From: Desulfobacteraceae bacterium
GTDB lineage: Bacteria; Desulfobacterota; Desulfobacteria; Desulfobacterales; SKZT01
Assembly: GCA_011389745.1 (NCBI GenBank)
Contig: JAABTQ010000004.1
Location: 19,007-83,006, forward strand
DNA: 64,000 bases
Direction of reading: 5' to 3'
Shown: positions 34,989-43,781 of the stretch, piece after piece
How the letters are laid out: every line of letters starts with the position of its first letter
Position numbering within the stretch: the stretch's first letter is position 1
Position numbers and translations under genes: made by a program
The notes under the pieces: model-generated
The model's input: only the letters and a program-made list of their open reading frames with translations
Databases searched by the model: none
Told to the model about the DNA's origin: nothing

Positions 34989-36137
34989 TTAGAACTTGAA
35001 TTGTGAAGTCTGGCGCCAGGTATAATAAGCCGGATCACGGAAATCGTCAATGAGGTGATGCGTAAATTCCAGTTCGCATTTCTCAAAGAATCTTTCCCAT
35101 CCGATTCTTTCGGCCCATTCACCAAGACGTTCATATTTTCTGGCTTCGCCAGCATAAACTTCGACCATTTTCTGGATAACATCACAAGTGGTCGGCCATC
35201 GTGGTGCTTCATTCGGAATAAATGCCACAACAACTTTTGAGAACTTGGGTGCGCTGACTCGGTTGGATACTTTTCCACCGGCCATCAGAACGATACCATC
35301 GCCTTCAGTATCTGCTAGTGGAAGAGAGGGGCACATGGTGTAACAGTTACCGCAAAACATGCAGCGATCATTGTTTATGGCCACACTGTTGACCTTTTTT
35401 CCATCGGGCAATTCCACCTTTGACGGCTTAATTGCCGCGGTAGGACAGGAAGCAATGGCTAGTGGAATTTCGCACATTTTGTCGAGATATTCATGATCCA
35501 GTAGGGGCGGTTTGCGGTGGTAACCCAAAATAGCGATATCGGAACAATGAACCGCACCGCACATATTCAGACAACATGCCAAAGATACTCTAACGTGAGC
35601 CGGCATTCTGTGATTTTTAAATTCATCAAAAAGAACATCCATGACCGCTTTCACCGGGCCGGAAGCATCCGTGGCCGGTGTGTGGCAATGAAGCCATCCC
35701 TGGGTATGAACGATGTTGCTAATTCCTGCACCGGTACCGCCTATGGGAAACTTGAAACTGCCCGCATCAAACTTTCGGCTTTCAAGATCATCAATCAAAG
35801 GCTGTACTTTGTCTTTGCCGTCGACCATGAATTCGATATTGTTTCGGGTAGTAAAACGAAGATAACCGCCACAGTGTTTATCAGCGATTTCGCAGATTTC
35901 ACGAATGTGTGTAACGGACATCAAACGGGCGCCGCCACAACGAACCGTGTAGACTTCATCACCTGACTCGGCCACATGCACAAACACACCGGGTTGCAAA
36001 TACTCATGATAGAGCCAGGTACCTTTGTTTTTAGCGATGACCGGAGGGTAAAATTCATCATATTTTCGAGGACCAATATCAGTGATCCTATCCTCCATTG
36101 GTTTATCCGGATTGTATCCTGAAGAAATAAATGCCAT
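34989..36137 (-). CDS. dsrB: Dissimilatory sulfite reductase beta subunit
   Basis: This 382-residue subunit matches the usual DsrB length. It carries the siroheme/[4Fe-4S] cysteine motif region ([17 protein letters not shown] near residues 150-166) and the ferredoxin insert ([17 protein letters not shown] near 230). DsrAB reduces sulfite to a DsrC-bound trisulfide in the cytoplasm. I chose ATG 36137 (MAFISSGYN) with AGGGGG upstream; the frame extends to 36194 inside dsrA. It starts 11 bases after the dsrA stop. Confidence 0.97.
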   Translation of the reverse strand: MAFISSGYNPDKPMEDRITDIGPRKYDEFYPPVIAKNKGTWLYHEYLQPGVFVHVAESGDEVYTVRCGGARLMSVTHIREICEIADKHCGGYLRFTTRNNIEFMVDGKDKVQPLIDDLESRKFDAGSFKFPIGGTGAGISNIVHTQGWLHCHTPATDASGPVKAVMDVLFDEFKNHRMPAHVRVSLACCLNMCGAVHCSDIAILGYHRKPPLLDHEYLDKMCEIPLAIASCPTAAIKPSKVELPDGKKVNSVAINNDRCMFCGNCYTMCPSLPLADTEGDGIVLMAGGKVSNRVSAPKFSKVVVAFIPNEAPRWPTTCDVIQKMVEVYAGEARKYERLGEWAERIGWERFFEKCELEFTHHLIDDFRDPAYYTWRQTSQFKF

Positions 36138-36148
36138 GATTCCCCCTT

Positions 36149-37462
36149 TTACCTCTGATGGTGTTTTCTGAATTCGTTGATGTCGCGTTCCCAACCACCT
36201 TCGACTTCTTCTTCTTTCCAGAAGATATAGGGGTTGGTACGAGGTTCCTGAACCATCCGCGGATCAGGTTCAAAATTAGCCATTTCAAGAAGTTTCTGAA
36301 GGCCCTGACGTTTCATCAACTCTCCAAGACGCTCACGGTTTTTGCCCTCTTCCATCCACCAATCCCAAATGGGTTCGATGACGTTTTCCTTGATTTCTGT
36401 GTAGGGAGCTTCAGCCTTGATAAAAGGTACGATCAGCGAACCCAATTGAGCACCATCCAGAATCGGAGCTTTGGCGCCTGCAAAAATCGACAAGCCTCGT
36501 TCATCACCGATACGAAGGGCCCTGGGCATAACATTGATACAATGCATGCAGCGGGTGCATTCCCTGTTGTCGATCTTCAGTTCTTTGCCATCCATCCACA
36601 TACACTCGGTGGGACACAAATCAATGACTTCTTTTTGAATGTCAAATGCACCCCAATCTCGTCCGCTGTGGGCACCGGCGTTCGGCACAAACTCGCCGCC
36701 GATATAAGCCTGAACCGCTTCCTGATCAATCTTGATATCGTCTTTCCAGGTTCCGATAAAAGACATGTCTGCGCGTGCAATTGAAGCCACACAACCGTTG
36801 GGACAACCATCGAACTTGAACTTGAATTTATAGGGGAACGCCGGACGATGCAGCTCATCCTGATATTCCATTGTCAGGTCATAACACAGATCCTGAGTAT
36901 CATAGCAGGCATATTCACAGCGGGCCTGACCGATACAATCCGCGGGGGTTCTGAGATTGGAACCTGAGCCGCCCAAGTCCTGACCAATATTATGGGTCAA
37001 CTCATAGAAAATTTCCTCAAGCTGCTTGGTTGTGGTACCGAGAAAAATAATGTCGCCGGTAGACCCGTGCATATTGGTAATACCACTGCCCCGAAAGTCC
37101 CACAGATCAGTGATTCTTCTCAGGTGTTCAGTCGTGTAGAATTTTCCGCCAGGCTGGGCTATGCGCATGGTGTGAAAATGCGCAACACCGGGGAACATTT
37201 CCGGCTGATCGCAATACCGGCCAATAACGCCGCCGCCATAACCGAATACACCGACAATACCACCGTGTTTCCAGTGGGTCCGACCGTGTTTGAAAGAAAG
37301 CTCGAGTACACCCAAAATGTCTTCGACCACATCGACCGGGATCTGATATTCGATGTTATCTGGATTTTTGGCCCGTCTCTCGGCCTCTTGCTTCAAGTCG
37401 GACACGAAGCTGGGCCAGGGTCCGGATTCTAACTGGTCCAACATTGGGATTTCATGTTTCAT
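36149..37462 (-). CDS. dsrA: Dissimilatory sulfite reductase alpha subunit
   Basis: The 437-residue subunit has the length of the Desulfovibrio enzyme. Motifs include [20 protein letters not shown], the siroheme-cluster cysteines [15 protein letters not shown] near residues 177-191 with CPNGCVA near 221, and a ferredoxin insert [12 protein letters not shown] near 299. It is the catalytic subunit with DsrB. GGAGG precedes the ATG by a few bases. It heads dsrABDN and has a leader of about 136 bases. Confidence 0.98.
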   Translation of the reverse strand: MKHEIPMLDQLESGPWPSFVSDLKQEAERRAKNPDNIEYQIPVDVVEDILGVLELSFKHGRTHWKHGGIVGVFGYGGGVIGRYCDQPEMFPGVAHFHTMRIAQPGGKFYTTEHLRRITDLWDFRGSGITNMHGSTGDIIFLGTTTKQLEEIFYELTHNIGQDLGGSGSNLRTPADCIGQARCEYACYDTQDLCYDLTMEYQDELHRPAFPYKFKFKFDGCPNGCVASIARADMSFIGTWKDDIKIDQEAVQAYIGGEFVPNAGAHSGRDWGAFDIQKEVIDLCPTECMWMDGKELKIDNRECTRCMHCINVMPRALRIGDERGLSIFAGAKAPILDGAQLGSLIVPFIKAEAPYTEIKENVIEPIWDWWMEEGKNRERLGELMKRQGLQKLLEMANFEPDPRMVQEPRTNPYIFWKEEEVEGGWERDINEFRKHHQR

Positions 37463-37527
37463 CGTGTTACCTCCATTAATGTTAATAATTGGCTACTCAA
37501 AATAAACCGATTTTCCCGCTATGGCTC

Positions 37528-37546
37528 CTGAGTCACCTCCTCTCAG
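37528..37546 (-). promoter_or_regulatory. Small hairpin presenting a Shine-Dalgarno-like loop in the dsr leader
   Basis: On the minus strand CTGAG and CTCAG flank the loop AGGAGGTGA. The loop is a strong ribosome-site match, but no usable start codon follows at normal spacing, and the real dsrA ribosome site is about 65 bases further on. Confidence 0.4.
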
Positions 37547-37552
37547 TTAGGG

Positions 37553-37582
37553 CTGTTTTAATCTGTTTTAATCTGTTTTTTG
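37553..37582 (-). repeat. Three helically phased CTGTTTT repeats in the dsr leader
   Basis: The plus strand reads CTGTTTTAAT twice (37553-37562, 37563-37572), then CTGTTTTTTG. The copies start exactly 10 bases apart, one DNA turn, and lie about 20-45 bases downstream of the predicted dsr transcript start. Confidence 0.6.
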
Positions 37583-37604
37583 TAATTTCCCATTTAAAGG
37601 GGCA

Positions 37605-37633
37605 GATATATTATCAATTAAGCACTTTGTCAA
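37605..37633 (-). promoter_or_regulatory. Candidate promoter of the dsrABDN operon
   Basis: On the minus strand a perfect TTGACA (37628-37633) is followed by exactly 17 bases and TATATC (37605-37610). The predicted start is near 37598, giving a leader of about 136 bases before dsrA. Confidence 0.55.
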
Positions 37634-37674
37634 TAAAAAATAACTTATTGAAAATGGTTATCAGAACATCAAAA

Positions 37675-38853
37675 CTAACATTCTTTGGAGAATTGTTTTG
37701 ACAAAAACCGGTTCACAAAAGATTCGAATATAAACGCATGAGATTCTATTCTTGACTTGACCATCACCAATTCCGGCGCCTGCTGTGGCCAGGCTGCAAT
37801 AATATCAGTAAAAAATTTCTCGATTATGGGCTGAGTCAACGAATTCAAATATATACTCAAATAATTCAAAACCTTACGAGATATGATATTTCGTTGAATT
37901 TTTTGAGACAACCCTTCGTAAAAACCATCGATGGTTGCCATGACGTAAATGTCATTTGCCCATGCAAGATCACCGACCCCACCGAAACGGTCGATTCGGT
38001 TCTTAATACTCAGATCCATCAAAAAAACCAACAGTGCCTCCAACACGGATTCAAGGTCTTTTTCATCGTTACACACGATCGGACAATAGCCTCTGACAGT
38101 CACAAGCATTACCTTCAGCCGATCGTCTTCAACCTTTACCACAAAATCACCTGCGGCATGATGCCATGGATGAATTTGTTCAAAAGTTTCCATGTCATGG
38201 TAGCATGTTAGGATCAGAGCAGTTTGACGGTATAATTCATAGGCTTGCTTTTCCGAAAGGAAGTAGTTGCCTTTGGTTTGATCCCACACTTCAATGCGGC
38301 AGTTTCTATCCTGGTCGATTGAATGAATATGGAACTCATTAAACCCTGAGAACCATTGTCCTAAGAACATTCGAAAATCCGACCCCGCGTTTGCAGGGTT
38401 AACATCCCCGTATTCATATACAGCAGGAATAAAGTTCCATGGCATTTCGCTGCTTAGCTTTGTCAACAGTTCAAACTCTTTTCTGGCACAATTTAAACCT
38501 GCTTCGCTCACAGCAACATTTAAAACAAATTGCCACTGTTGTTTTTTTGCAGTAACTTCAATTTTTGAGGGATGGTAATATTCGCCGTGCTTTTCAAGAA
38601 TAATTGAGACATTTTCAATTGTTTCCGGAAAAATCAGCGTTTTGGATTGCTGATGCACTGCTGAGGCAAGCCGTTGAAAATGATTTTCAGATAAAAAAGC
38701 TTCTGCTGCGTTGAAATAAGAACCATATGTGACAGGCACACTGTCAAAAGCCGAAGCCTTGATACGGCTCACAGGAAGCTGACTGCTCCAGATGGGATCA
38801 TTTTCCTTAATGGGATCAATAAGCCCGGATAAAAAAAATTTAAACTTATTCAA
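37675..38853 (-). CDS. Unrecognised protein with possible degenerate kinase-like (APH) fold
   Basis: This ~390-residue protein is not one I can name. The segment ARKEFELLTKL, then FIPAVYEYGD, then LGQWFSGFNEFHI, then IHPWHHAAGDFVVKV follows the order of an aminoglycoside-phosphotransferase-type fold, but the catalytic HxDxxxxN and DFE motifs are not intact, so it may be a pseudokinase. I placed the start at TTG 38853, which overlaps the stop of the small upstream frame; ATG 38898 would give 407 residues. It lies directly upstream of the dsr promoter. Confidence 0.6.
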   Translation of the reverse strand: MNKFKFFLSGLIDPIKENDPIWSSQLPVSRIKASAFDSVPVTYGSYFNAAEAFLSENHFQRLASAVHQQSKTLIFPETIENVSIILEKHGEYYHPSKIEVTAKKQQWQFVLNVAVSEAGLNCARKEFELLTKLSSEMPWNFIPAVYEYGDVNPANAGSDFRMFLGQWFSGFNEFHIHSIDQDRNCRIEVWDQTKGNYFLSEKQAYELYRQTALILTCYHDMETFEQIHPWHHAAGDFVVKVEDDRLKVMLVTVRGYCPIVCNDEKDLESVLEALLVFLMDLSIKNRIDRFGGVGDLAWANDIYVMATIDGFYEGLSQKIQRNIISRKVLNYLSIYLNSLTQPIIEKFFTDIIAAWPQQAPELVMVKSRIESHAFIFESFVNRFLSKQFSKEC

Positions 38854-39037
38854 CAGCGAGAAAATCTGCTTTCGCCTCGCAAATAAAACCCAAGGCATGT
38901 GGTTTATTGGCTAAATTCGATTCTATTTGTAGAAACATATACATCATAACGTCCGAGACAATTATCACGTCATACCGGGGAAGGCCGGTATCCAGTTCAG
39001 TGGCTCTATTTTCTGAATCCGACACCTGCCCTGAGGC
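38846..39037 (-). CDS. Possible small ORF between the TPR gene and the unrecognised dsr-flanking gene
   Basis: The 63-residue frame starts at ATG 39037 with GGGAG about 11 bases upstream. It contains a protein-like stretch (LPRYDVIIVSDVMMYMFLQ) and ends by overlapping a TTG that could start the next gene. No family was recognised. It could instead be part of the next protein if a frameshift separates them. Confidence 0.35.
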   Translation of the reverse strand, partial: ASGQVSDSENRATELDTGLPRYDVIIVSDVMMYMFLQIESNLANKPHALGFICEAKADFLAVE

Positions 39038-39059
39038 CATGATCCGGGCTACTCCCGAT

Positions 39060-39683
39060 TCACTTCCGATATGTCTCAATTTCCTTCACGATATTTTCAG
39101 CGACTTCATAGCCCAATTCCCTGGCTTTATCGCAATGTTTTGCCGCCAATTCATGCAAGCCCTTTTCAAGATAAGCGATTGCCAGGTTGTTGTGCGCAAC
39201 CGGAAAATTGGGTTCAAGTTCAATAGCTTTCAGATTGGCCTCGATGCTCTCATCAAGTTGGCCGTTCATCAAATATGCATTTGCAAGATTGGAAAATGCC
39301 TGCACAAACCTGGGATTCCATCGAACAGCTTTTTCCAGATGATAAATTGCATCTTCGATTTTTCCCTGCTGAAGGTATACAAAACCAATGTTTCCATGAC
39401 CTTCGGAGAAACCAGCCCTGGAGTGAATTGCATCCTTATTATGTTTCAGACAGCCTTCCAGATCCCCCCTGTTTAAACAAAGCCCACCCAGAAGTACATA
39501 AGCTTCGGCCAGGTTTGGACTGCAATGGACAGCGGCCTTCAGCGACATTTCAGCTTCTTCATACCTTTTTTGACCGATAAGCGCGACGGCGAGATTATAG
39601 TGAGATGACCCGCAATCCGGGTTTGAGGCAATGGCTTGCCTAGCTTTGGCAATAAATTCATCCGCATTTTTTGCTTGAACCAT
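39060..39683 (-). CDS. TPR-repeat protein
   Basis: The 207-residue protein is built of about five tetratricopeptide repeats, each with the W/L-G-Y-A-P pattern: HYNLAVALIGQKRYEEAEM, AYVLLGGLCLNRGDLEGCL, GHGNIGFVYLQQGKIEDAI, AFSNLANAYLMNGQLDESI and AHNNLAIAYLEKGLHELAA. It lacks a signal peptide. TPRs are scaffolds for protein complexes; the partner is unknown. It is the first gene of the short minus-strand set next to dsr. Confidence 0.87.
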   Translation of the reverse strand: MVQAKNADEFIAKARQAIASNPDCGSSHYNLAVALIGQKRYEEAEMSLKAAVHCSPNLAEAYVLLGGLCLNRGDLEGCLKHNKDAIHSRAGFSEGHGNIGFVYLQQGKIEDAIYHLEKAVRWNPRFVQAFSNLANAYLMNGQLDESIEANLKAIELEPNFPVAHNNLAIAYLEKGLHELAAKHCDKARELGYEVAENIVKEIETYRK

Positions 39684-40014
39684 AATAATATCCTTAACGA
39701 TCTTTTCGACATTAATAAAATTTTAATGAACTTGTAAACTGCGTGATACTTCTTCAAATTTAAAAATTGTTAATATACGCTAAATCAATTCAGAATGAAA
39801 CCCCAAATTTTCAACCTATTGGGGCCGGGTTCTCTGAACTTGATTTTAGTGCCACATTTTAAGAATAAGCCTTTTAAGCTTTTTTTCTTGACATGATACA
39901 GGCATTTCTTTACTTTTCTAATATTTTTAACACCATCTTTCTTTTAATCATCATATCTATAAATTATCATGTGCTTAAATCTTTTTACAATTTTTTGATA
40001 GTAAGGGGGAAAAT
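39684..40014. other. Divergent intergenic region upstream of the DapA-family gene
   Basis: This AT-rich gap holds a perfect TTGACA (39888-39893) on the plus strand, but the -10 at 17 bases (TACTTT) is poor. A GGGGG-type ribosome site precedes the ATG at 40015. No RNA gene or ORF was supported. Confidence 0.45.
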
Positions 40015-41052
40015 ATGCTCACTGGATGTTTTACTGCCCTGGTTACACCATTTTCAGGCGATACAGTTGATTATGAAGGTTTGGAAAAGCTCGCGCAGTT
40101 TCAGATTCAAAACGGCATTTCCGGCATTCTGGCGGTTGGTACTACCGGAGAAAGCCCGGTCTTAACATGGGAAGAACACCTGAATGTTGTGGAAAAAATT
40201 GCCGAACAGACCCGGGGAAAATGCCTTTGCATTGCCGGGACAGGCAGCAACAACACCAAAGAATCCTTGCAAGCAACCCAGCATGCTGTAAAAGCAAAAG
40301 TCGACGCTGTCTTACTGGTGGATCCCTATTACAACGGACCCAGTTCCATCGAGATTCGAAAAGAATATATCAGTCCTTTGGCTGCTTCTTTTCCTGAAAT
40401 AGAAATGATTCCGTATATTATCCCCGGCAGAACCGGCACACAACTTCTGCCGGAAGACCTGGCTCTTTTGAACAAAACCTTTAAAAACGTCAATACTGTC
40501 AAAGAAGCAACAGGAAATATTGAGAACATGCGTCGCACCCGCCAATGTTGCGGTCCTGATTTTACAATCCTTTCCGGTGACGACGGCATGACTTTTGACA
40601 TGATGACCGATCCGTTGATTAATGGCGCAGGGGTAATATCGGTCGTTTCAAATGTCGCACCAAAAGCGGTCAGCCAAATGGTTTCACTACTTAAAGAAAA
40701 AAATAAAACCGAAGCAAGAAAACTTATGGAGGCCCTCACACCATTGTTCGGACTTGTGATGATTAAAACACAGGAGCAAACCCCTTATGGAGAGGTGTTA
40801 TGCAAAGCCAGAAATCCAATAGGGATCAAACTGTTGATGGCGATTCTGGGCATGCCCTCGGGGGGGTGCCGTCAACCCCTTGGCAAAGCAACCCAAAACG
40901 GTTTGAATGAGGTAATTGGTGCGGCACAGACGGTCTGGAAAAATAACCCGGAAATTTTAAAACCGGTACAAGACTTTTTTAATGTGGATATCGGCGATCG
41001 TCTGAATGATCCTTCAAAATTGGATGGTCTAGCCTACGAAGAATATGAATGA
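40015..41052 (+). CDS. Dihydrodipicolinate synthase (DapA) family protein, C-terminally extended
   Basis: The 345-residue TIM-barrel protein keeps the DapA residues: GTTGE near residue 43, the Tyr in DPYYNGP near 107, the Tyr and Arg in PYIIPGRTG near 140, and the Schiff-base Lys in TVKEATGN near 167. DapA condenses pyruvate with aspartate semialdehyde for lysine and peptidoglycan. About 50 residues at the C-terminus exceed the usual ~292. That leaves open a related pyruvate aldolase; the next genes do not decide it. Confidence 0.8.
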   Translation: MLTGCFTALVTPFSGDTVDYEGLEKLAQFQIQNGISGILAVGTTGESPVLTWEEHLNVVEKIAEQTRGKCLCIAGTGSNNTKESLQATQHAVKAKVDAVLLVDPYYNGPSSIEIRKEYISPLAASFPEIEMIPYIIPGRTGTQLLPEDLALLNKTFKNVNTVKEATGNIENMRRTRQCCGPDFTILSGDDGMTFDMMTDPLINGAGVISVVSNVAPKAVSQMVSLLKEKNKTEARKLMEALTPLFGLVMIKTQEQTPYGEVLCKARNPIGIKLLMAILGMPSGGCRQPLGKATQNGLNEVIGAAQTVWKNNPEILKPVQDFFNVDIGDRLNDPSKLDGLAYEEYE

Positions 41053-41078
41053 CATCGTTTCGTTTTTATCGTCAATTC

Positions 41079-41110
41079 TGGTGTCAGGTTTATTTTTTCA
41101 CCTGACACCA
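41079..41110. repeat. REP-like perfect palindrome between convergent genes
   Basis: TGGTGTCAGGT (41079-41089) pairs perfectly with ACCTGACACCA (41100-41110) around a T-rich 10-base loop. It could be a bidirectional terminator, or a REP/BIME-type element like those mobilised by REP-associated transposases. Confidence 0.6.
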
Positions 41111-41140
41111 TCTAAATTCAGTTGACTCAAACAGAAACGA

Positions 41141-41953
41141 TTATTTCTCCATTTTTTTTCCATCGACCACAATAGCATCTTTCATGCTAAAAACAGCGTC
41201 AGGACTGCCTTGGAACAAAATGGATTTCAGCCATTTTACAGCGAATTTTAACAACTCGATTTCATTTTCTTTTATCTTTTTAATCGTTTCAGGATCTACA
41301 TCGTAGCGGTCTAAAAAGGAGCTTTTAAAAACAAAGTCCCTGAACTTGTCGATGTTATAACTGGCCATGAAAAACATGTCCTTGGCTTTTTGAGTCAGCT
41401 GGACATTTTTGGGAAAAGATCTTTTTCTTACAACCAGATCAGTCCAGCCGGCGTTAATTTCGTCATGGATATCCAAACCCTGATCCTTCCTCCACTGGCG
41501 AACCGACCATTCCGTATCTTCTTCAAACCCTTTGCAATGGGGTTCATGAACAAAAAAATAAAATTCACTTCCGTCAGAATCTTCTTTATGAGAAAGGGAT
41601 GCAACACCAATTGGATAATACCGGCAAGTGGTAGGCCTGTCCTTATAAACCAAACATCCGTCATCGCGAACAAAAGGACAGGATTGCTGCTCGTCGTCCA
41701 AAAGCCTTAAGGTGACCATGGGAAGATCTGTCTTTTCCAGAATTTCAGGTTTGGTGTAAATCGCCAGGAATTCGTCAGAACTCAGATTTAGACGATTTTT
41801 CAAACGGATGATGTCATAAGGAGTCAAGATGATATTAATACCCCGGCAACATTGCGTAAAACATGAAATACCTTTATGGCATTTAAACTTGAAACGGCTC
41901 TCCGGGGACAATCTGACCGGTTCTATACCAGTCATGGATTCGGCTATACCCAT
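41141..41953 (-). CDS. YkgJ-family cysteine cluster protein (long form)
   Basis: The 270-residue protein has the family cluster CHKGISCFTQCCRGINI near residue 25, then CPFVRDDGCLVYKDRPTTCRYYPIG near residues 91-115 and HEPHCKGF. It has an extra helical C-terminus of about 120 residues absent from the short paralogue at 13268-13684. The family is predicted to bind zinc or an iron-sulfur cluster. The gene is convergent with the DapA-family gene, and no partner is seen. Confidence 0.8.
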   Translation of the reverse strand: MGIAESMTGIEPVRLSPESRFKFKCHKGISCFTQCCRGINIILTPYDIIRLKNRLNLSSDEFLAIYTKPEILEKTDLPMVTLRLLDDEQQSCPFVRDDGCLVYKDRPTTCRYYPIGVASLSHKEDSDGSEFYFFVHEPHCKGFEEDTEWSVRQWRKDQGLDIHDEINAGWTDLVVRKRSFPKNVQLTQKAKDMFFMASYNIDKFRDFVFKSSFLDRYDVDPETIKKIKENEIELLKFAVKWLKSILFQGSPDAVFSMKDAIVVDGKKMEK

Positions 41954-42132
41954 ATTTTTAATTTCCTTTCATTTATATTTTAGCAAAGCATATTAAAACT
42001 CTGGTATGATAAAGGGCCTTGAATAAAATGTCAAATGCTAAACCCCGGTCGAGTTTGATTGGAACAAGATGATGCTTAAATAAAATTAAATCTTGATTTA
42101 AAACATGCATATGCTATTTCATTTTTCAAATT

Positions 42133-42582
42133 ATGAGTGCTAATTTTTCACAATATAATGCAGGCCGAATATTTCTCGGTCGACTGAACGGCGGGGAAGA
42201 TATCATCCATGCCGTGGAAGATTTTTGTAAGAAAAACACCATCAAATTTGCAGCTTTTTCAGTGACTGGAGCGGTATCACTATTCACCATAGGTGTTTTT
42301 GATCAAAAACAACAGGTTCATGTTACTTCCAGGCATGAATTTTTTTCTGAAATTATTTGTTGTACAGGCAACATAATTTTACATGGTGAAAACGCGTATG
42401 TGCAAGCCCAGATTATTCTGGCGGATCAACTGGGAAAAACTTCGGGAGGGCGTCTTTTTTCCGATACCCTGTTATTTGCCGGAGAATTGCAGCTTATGGA
42501 ACTTATGGGCCCTCCTGCAAGCAGGGAGTATGACCAGGCTTCAGGCCGAATGCTATGGGTTATAAATAAATTGAAAAAATAA
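42133..42582 (+). CDS. PPC/DUF296-domain protein
   Basis: The 149-residue protein matches the plants-and-prokaryotes-conserved domain: GRIFLGRLNGGEDIIHAVEDFC at the start, FAAFSVTGAVSLFTIGVFD near residue 38, and EIICCTGNIILHGENAYVQAQIILAD with TSGGRLF near 70-105. These proteins form trimers and some bind DNA or act in regulation. No HTH is fused. It lies 85 bases upstream of the aminotransferase gene. Confidence 0.83.
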   Translation: MSANFSQYNAGRIFLGRLNGGEDIIHAVEDFCKKNTIKFAAFSVTGAVSLFTIGVFDQKQQVHVTSRHEFFSEIICCTGNIILHGENAYVQAQIILADQLGKTSGGRLFSDTLLFAGELQLMELMGPPASREYDQASGRMLWVINKLKK

Positions 42583-42667
42583 CGAGTTTTGAAGTATATT
42601 TCTGAATTGTTTCCAGAGCATGAATTCTACAATTCTGCAGCCATTTAAATAAATTTAGGAGGTTGAG

Positions 42668-43732
42668 ATGGAACTGACCATAAAAAAAGCAGACCGGTTA
42701 AAACCCAAGCCGGATGACTCCGAACTGGCTTTCGGCACTATTTTTACAGATCATATGTTTAATATGGATTATCATCCGGACAAGGGATGGTTCAATCCTC
42801 GCATTGAACCCTACAAAGCTATCGAGATGGATCCGGCCACAATGGTACTGCATTATGGTCAAGCGATTTTCGAAGGCCTGAAAGCCTTTAGAGCATCCTC
42901 GGGCAAAATTCAGCTTTTCAGACCGAAAGATAATATACGGCGAATGAACCGGTCTGCGCGAGCTCTTTGCATGAAAGAAATCGATGAGGATTTTTTTCTC
43001 AATCACTTAAAAGACCTGATCTTATTGGAAAAAGACTGGGTCCCAAAAGCTCCAGGAACGTCCCTTTATATTCGGCCAACCTGCATTGCCATGGATCCTT
43101 ATCTGGGGGTAAGATCATCGCATACCTTTCGGTTTTTTATCATTTTGTGTCCAGTCGGTGCCTACTATAAAGAAGGTTTTAATCCTGTTAAGATTTGGGT
43201 CACCAAAGATCACGTGCGTGCGGTGCGCGGGGGACTGGGTGAAGCCAAGACACCTGGAAATTACGCTGCAAGTTTATTGGCAGCAGAAGAAGCTCATAAG
43301 GCAGGCTATACCCAGGTGTTATGGTTGGATGGTGTGGAATTAAAATATGTCGAGGAAGTCGGCTCGATGAATATCTTTTTTGTCATCGATAATCAAATTA
43401 TAACCCCTATGTTAAACGGAAGCATTCTTCCCGGAATCACCCGGGATTCAATCATTGCTTTAGGCAAAAAATGGGGCATGAACGTCCTGGAAAAAAGAAT
43501 CAGTATCGATGAAGTCATGGATGCTCACAGTTCCGGAAAACTTCAGGAAATTTTTGGTTCAGGAACAGCCGCGGTCATTTCACCAGTGGGAGAACTCAAA
43601 TACGGTGACAATATTATCACTATTGGAAATGGAAAAGTAGGGCCGGTGGCACATAAATTGTTTGATGCCATCACTGATATTCAGTACGGCAAGGTTGAAG
43701 ATCCTATGGGATGGATCATGCCTATTCATTAA
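42668..43732 (+). CDS. ilvE: Branched-chain amino acid aminotransferase
   Basis: The 354-residue fold-type IV aminotransferase has PATMVLHYGQAIFEGLKAFR near residue 56, RRMNRSARALCM near 97, the PLP-lysine motif GLGEAKTPGNYAAS near residues 192-205, and FGSGTAAVISPVGEL near 295. It interconverts Leu/Ile/Val with their 2-oxo acids. AGGAGGTTGAG precedes the ATG. Confidence 0.93.
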   Translation: MELTIKKADRLKPKPDDSELAFGTIFTDHMFNMDYHPDKGWFNPRIEPYKAIEMDPATMVLHYGQAIFEGLKAFRASSGKIQLFRPKDNIRRMNRSARALCMKEIDEDFFLNHLKDLILLEKDWVPKAPGTSLYIRPTCIAMDPYLGVRSSHTFRFFIILCPVGAYYKEGFNPVKIWVTKDHVRAVRGGLGEAKTPGNYAASLLAAEEAHKAGYTQVLWLDGVELKYVEEVGSMNIFFVIDNQIITPMLNGSILPGITRDSIIALGKKWGMNVLEKRISIDEVMDAHSSGKLQEIFGSGTAAVISPVGELKYGDNIITIGNGKVGPVAHKLFDAITDIQYGKVEDPMGWIMPIH

Positions 43733-43781
43733 AATGACCACCCTGTTTTTAACTTTCTTCGGTAGAATAAGAGGATCTTAA

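Noticed and set aside
37463..37520. A 13-codon leader peptide starting TTG and overlapping the dsrA ATG
   Set aside because: The frame exists, but its start is over 30 bases from the strong Shine-Dalgarno-like site, so nothing supports translation.
38907..39476. Long plus-strand frame of 189 codons opposite the TPR gene
   Set aside because: It is antisense to clear TPR repeats and has no ribosome site or family resemblance.
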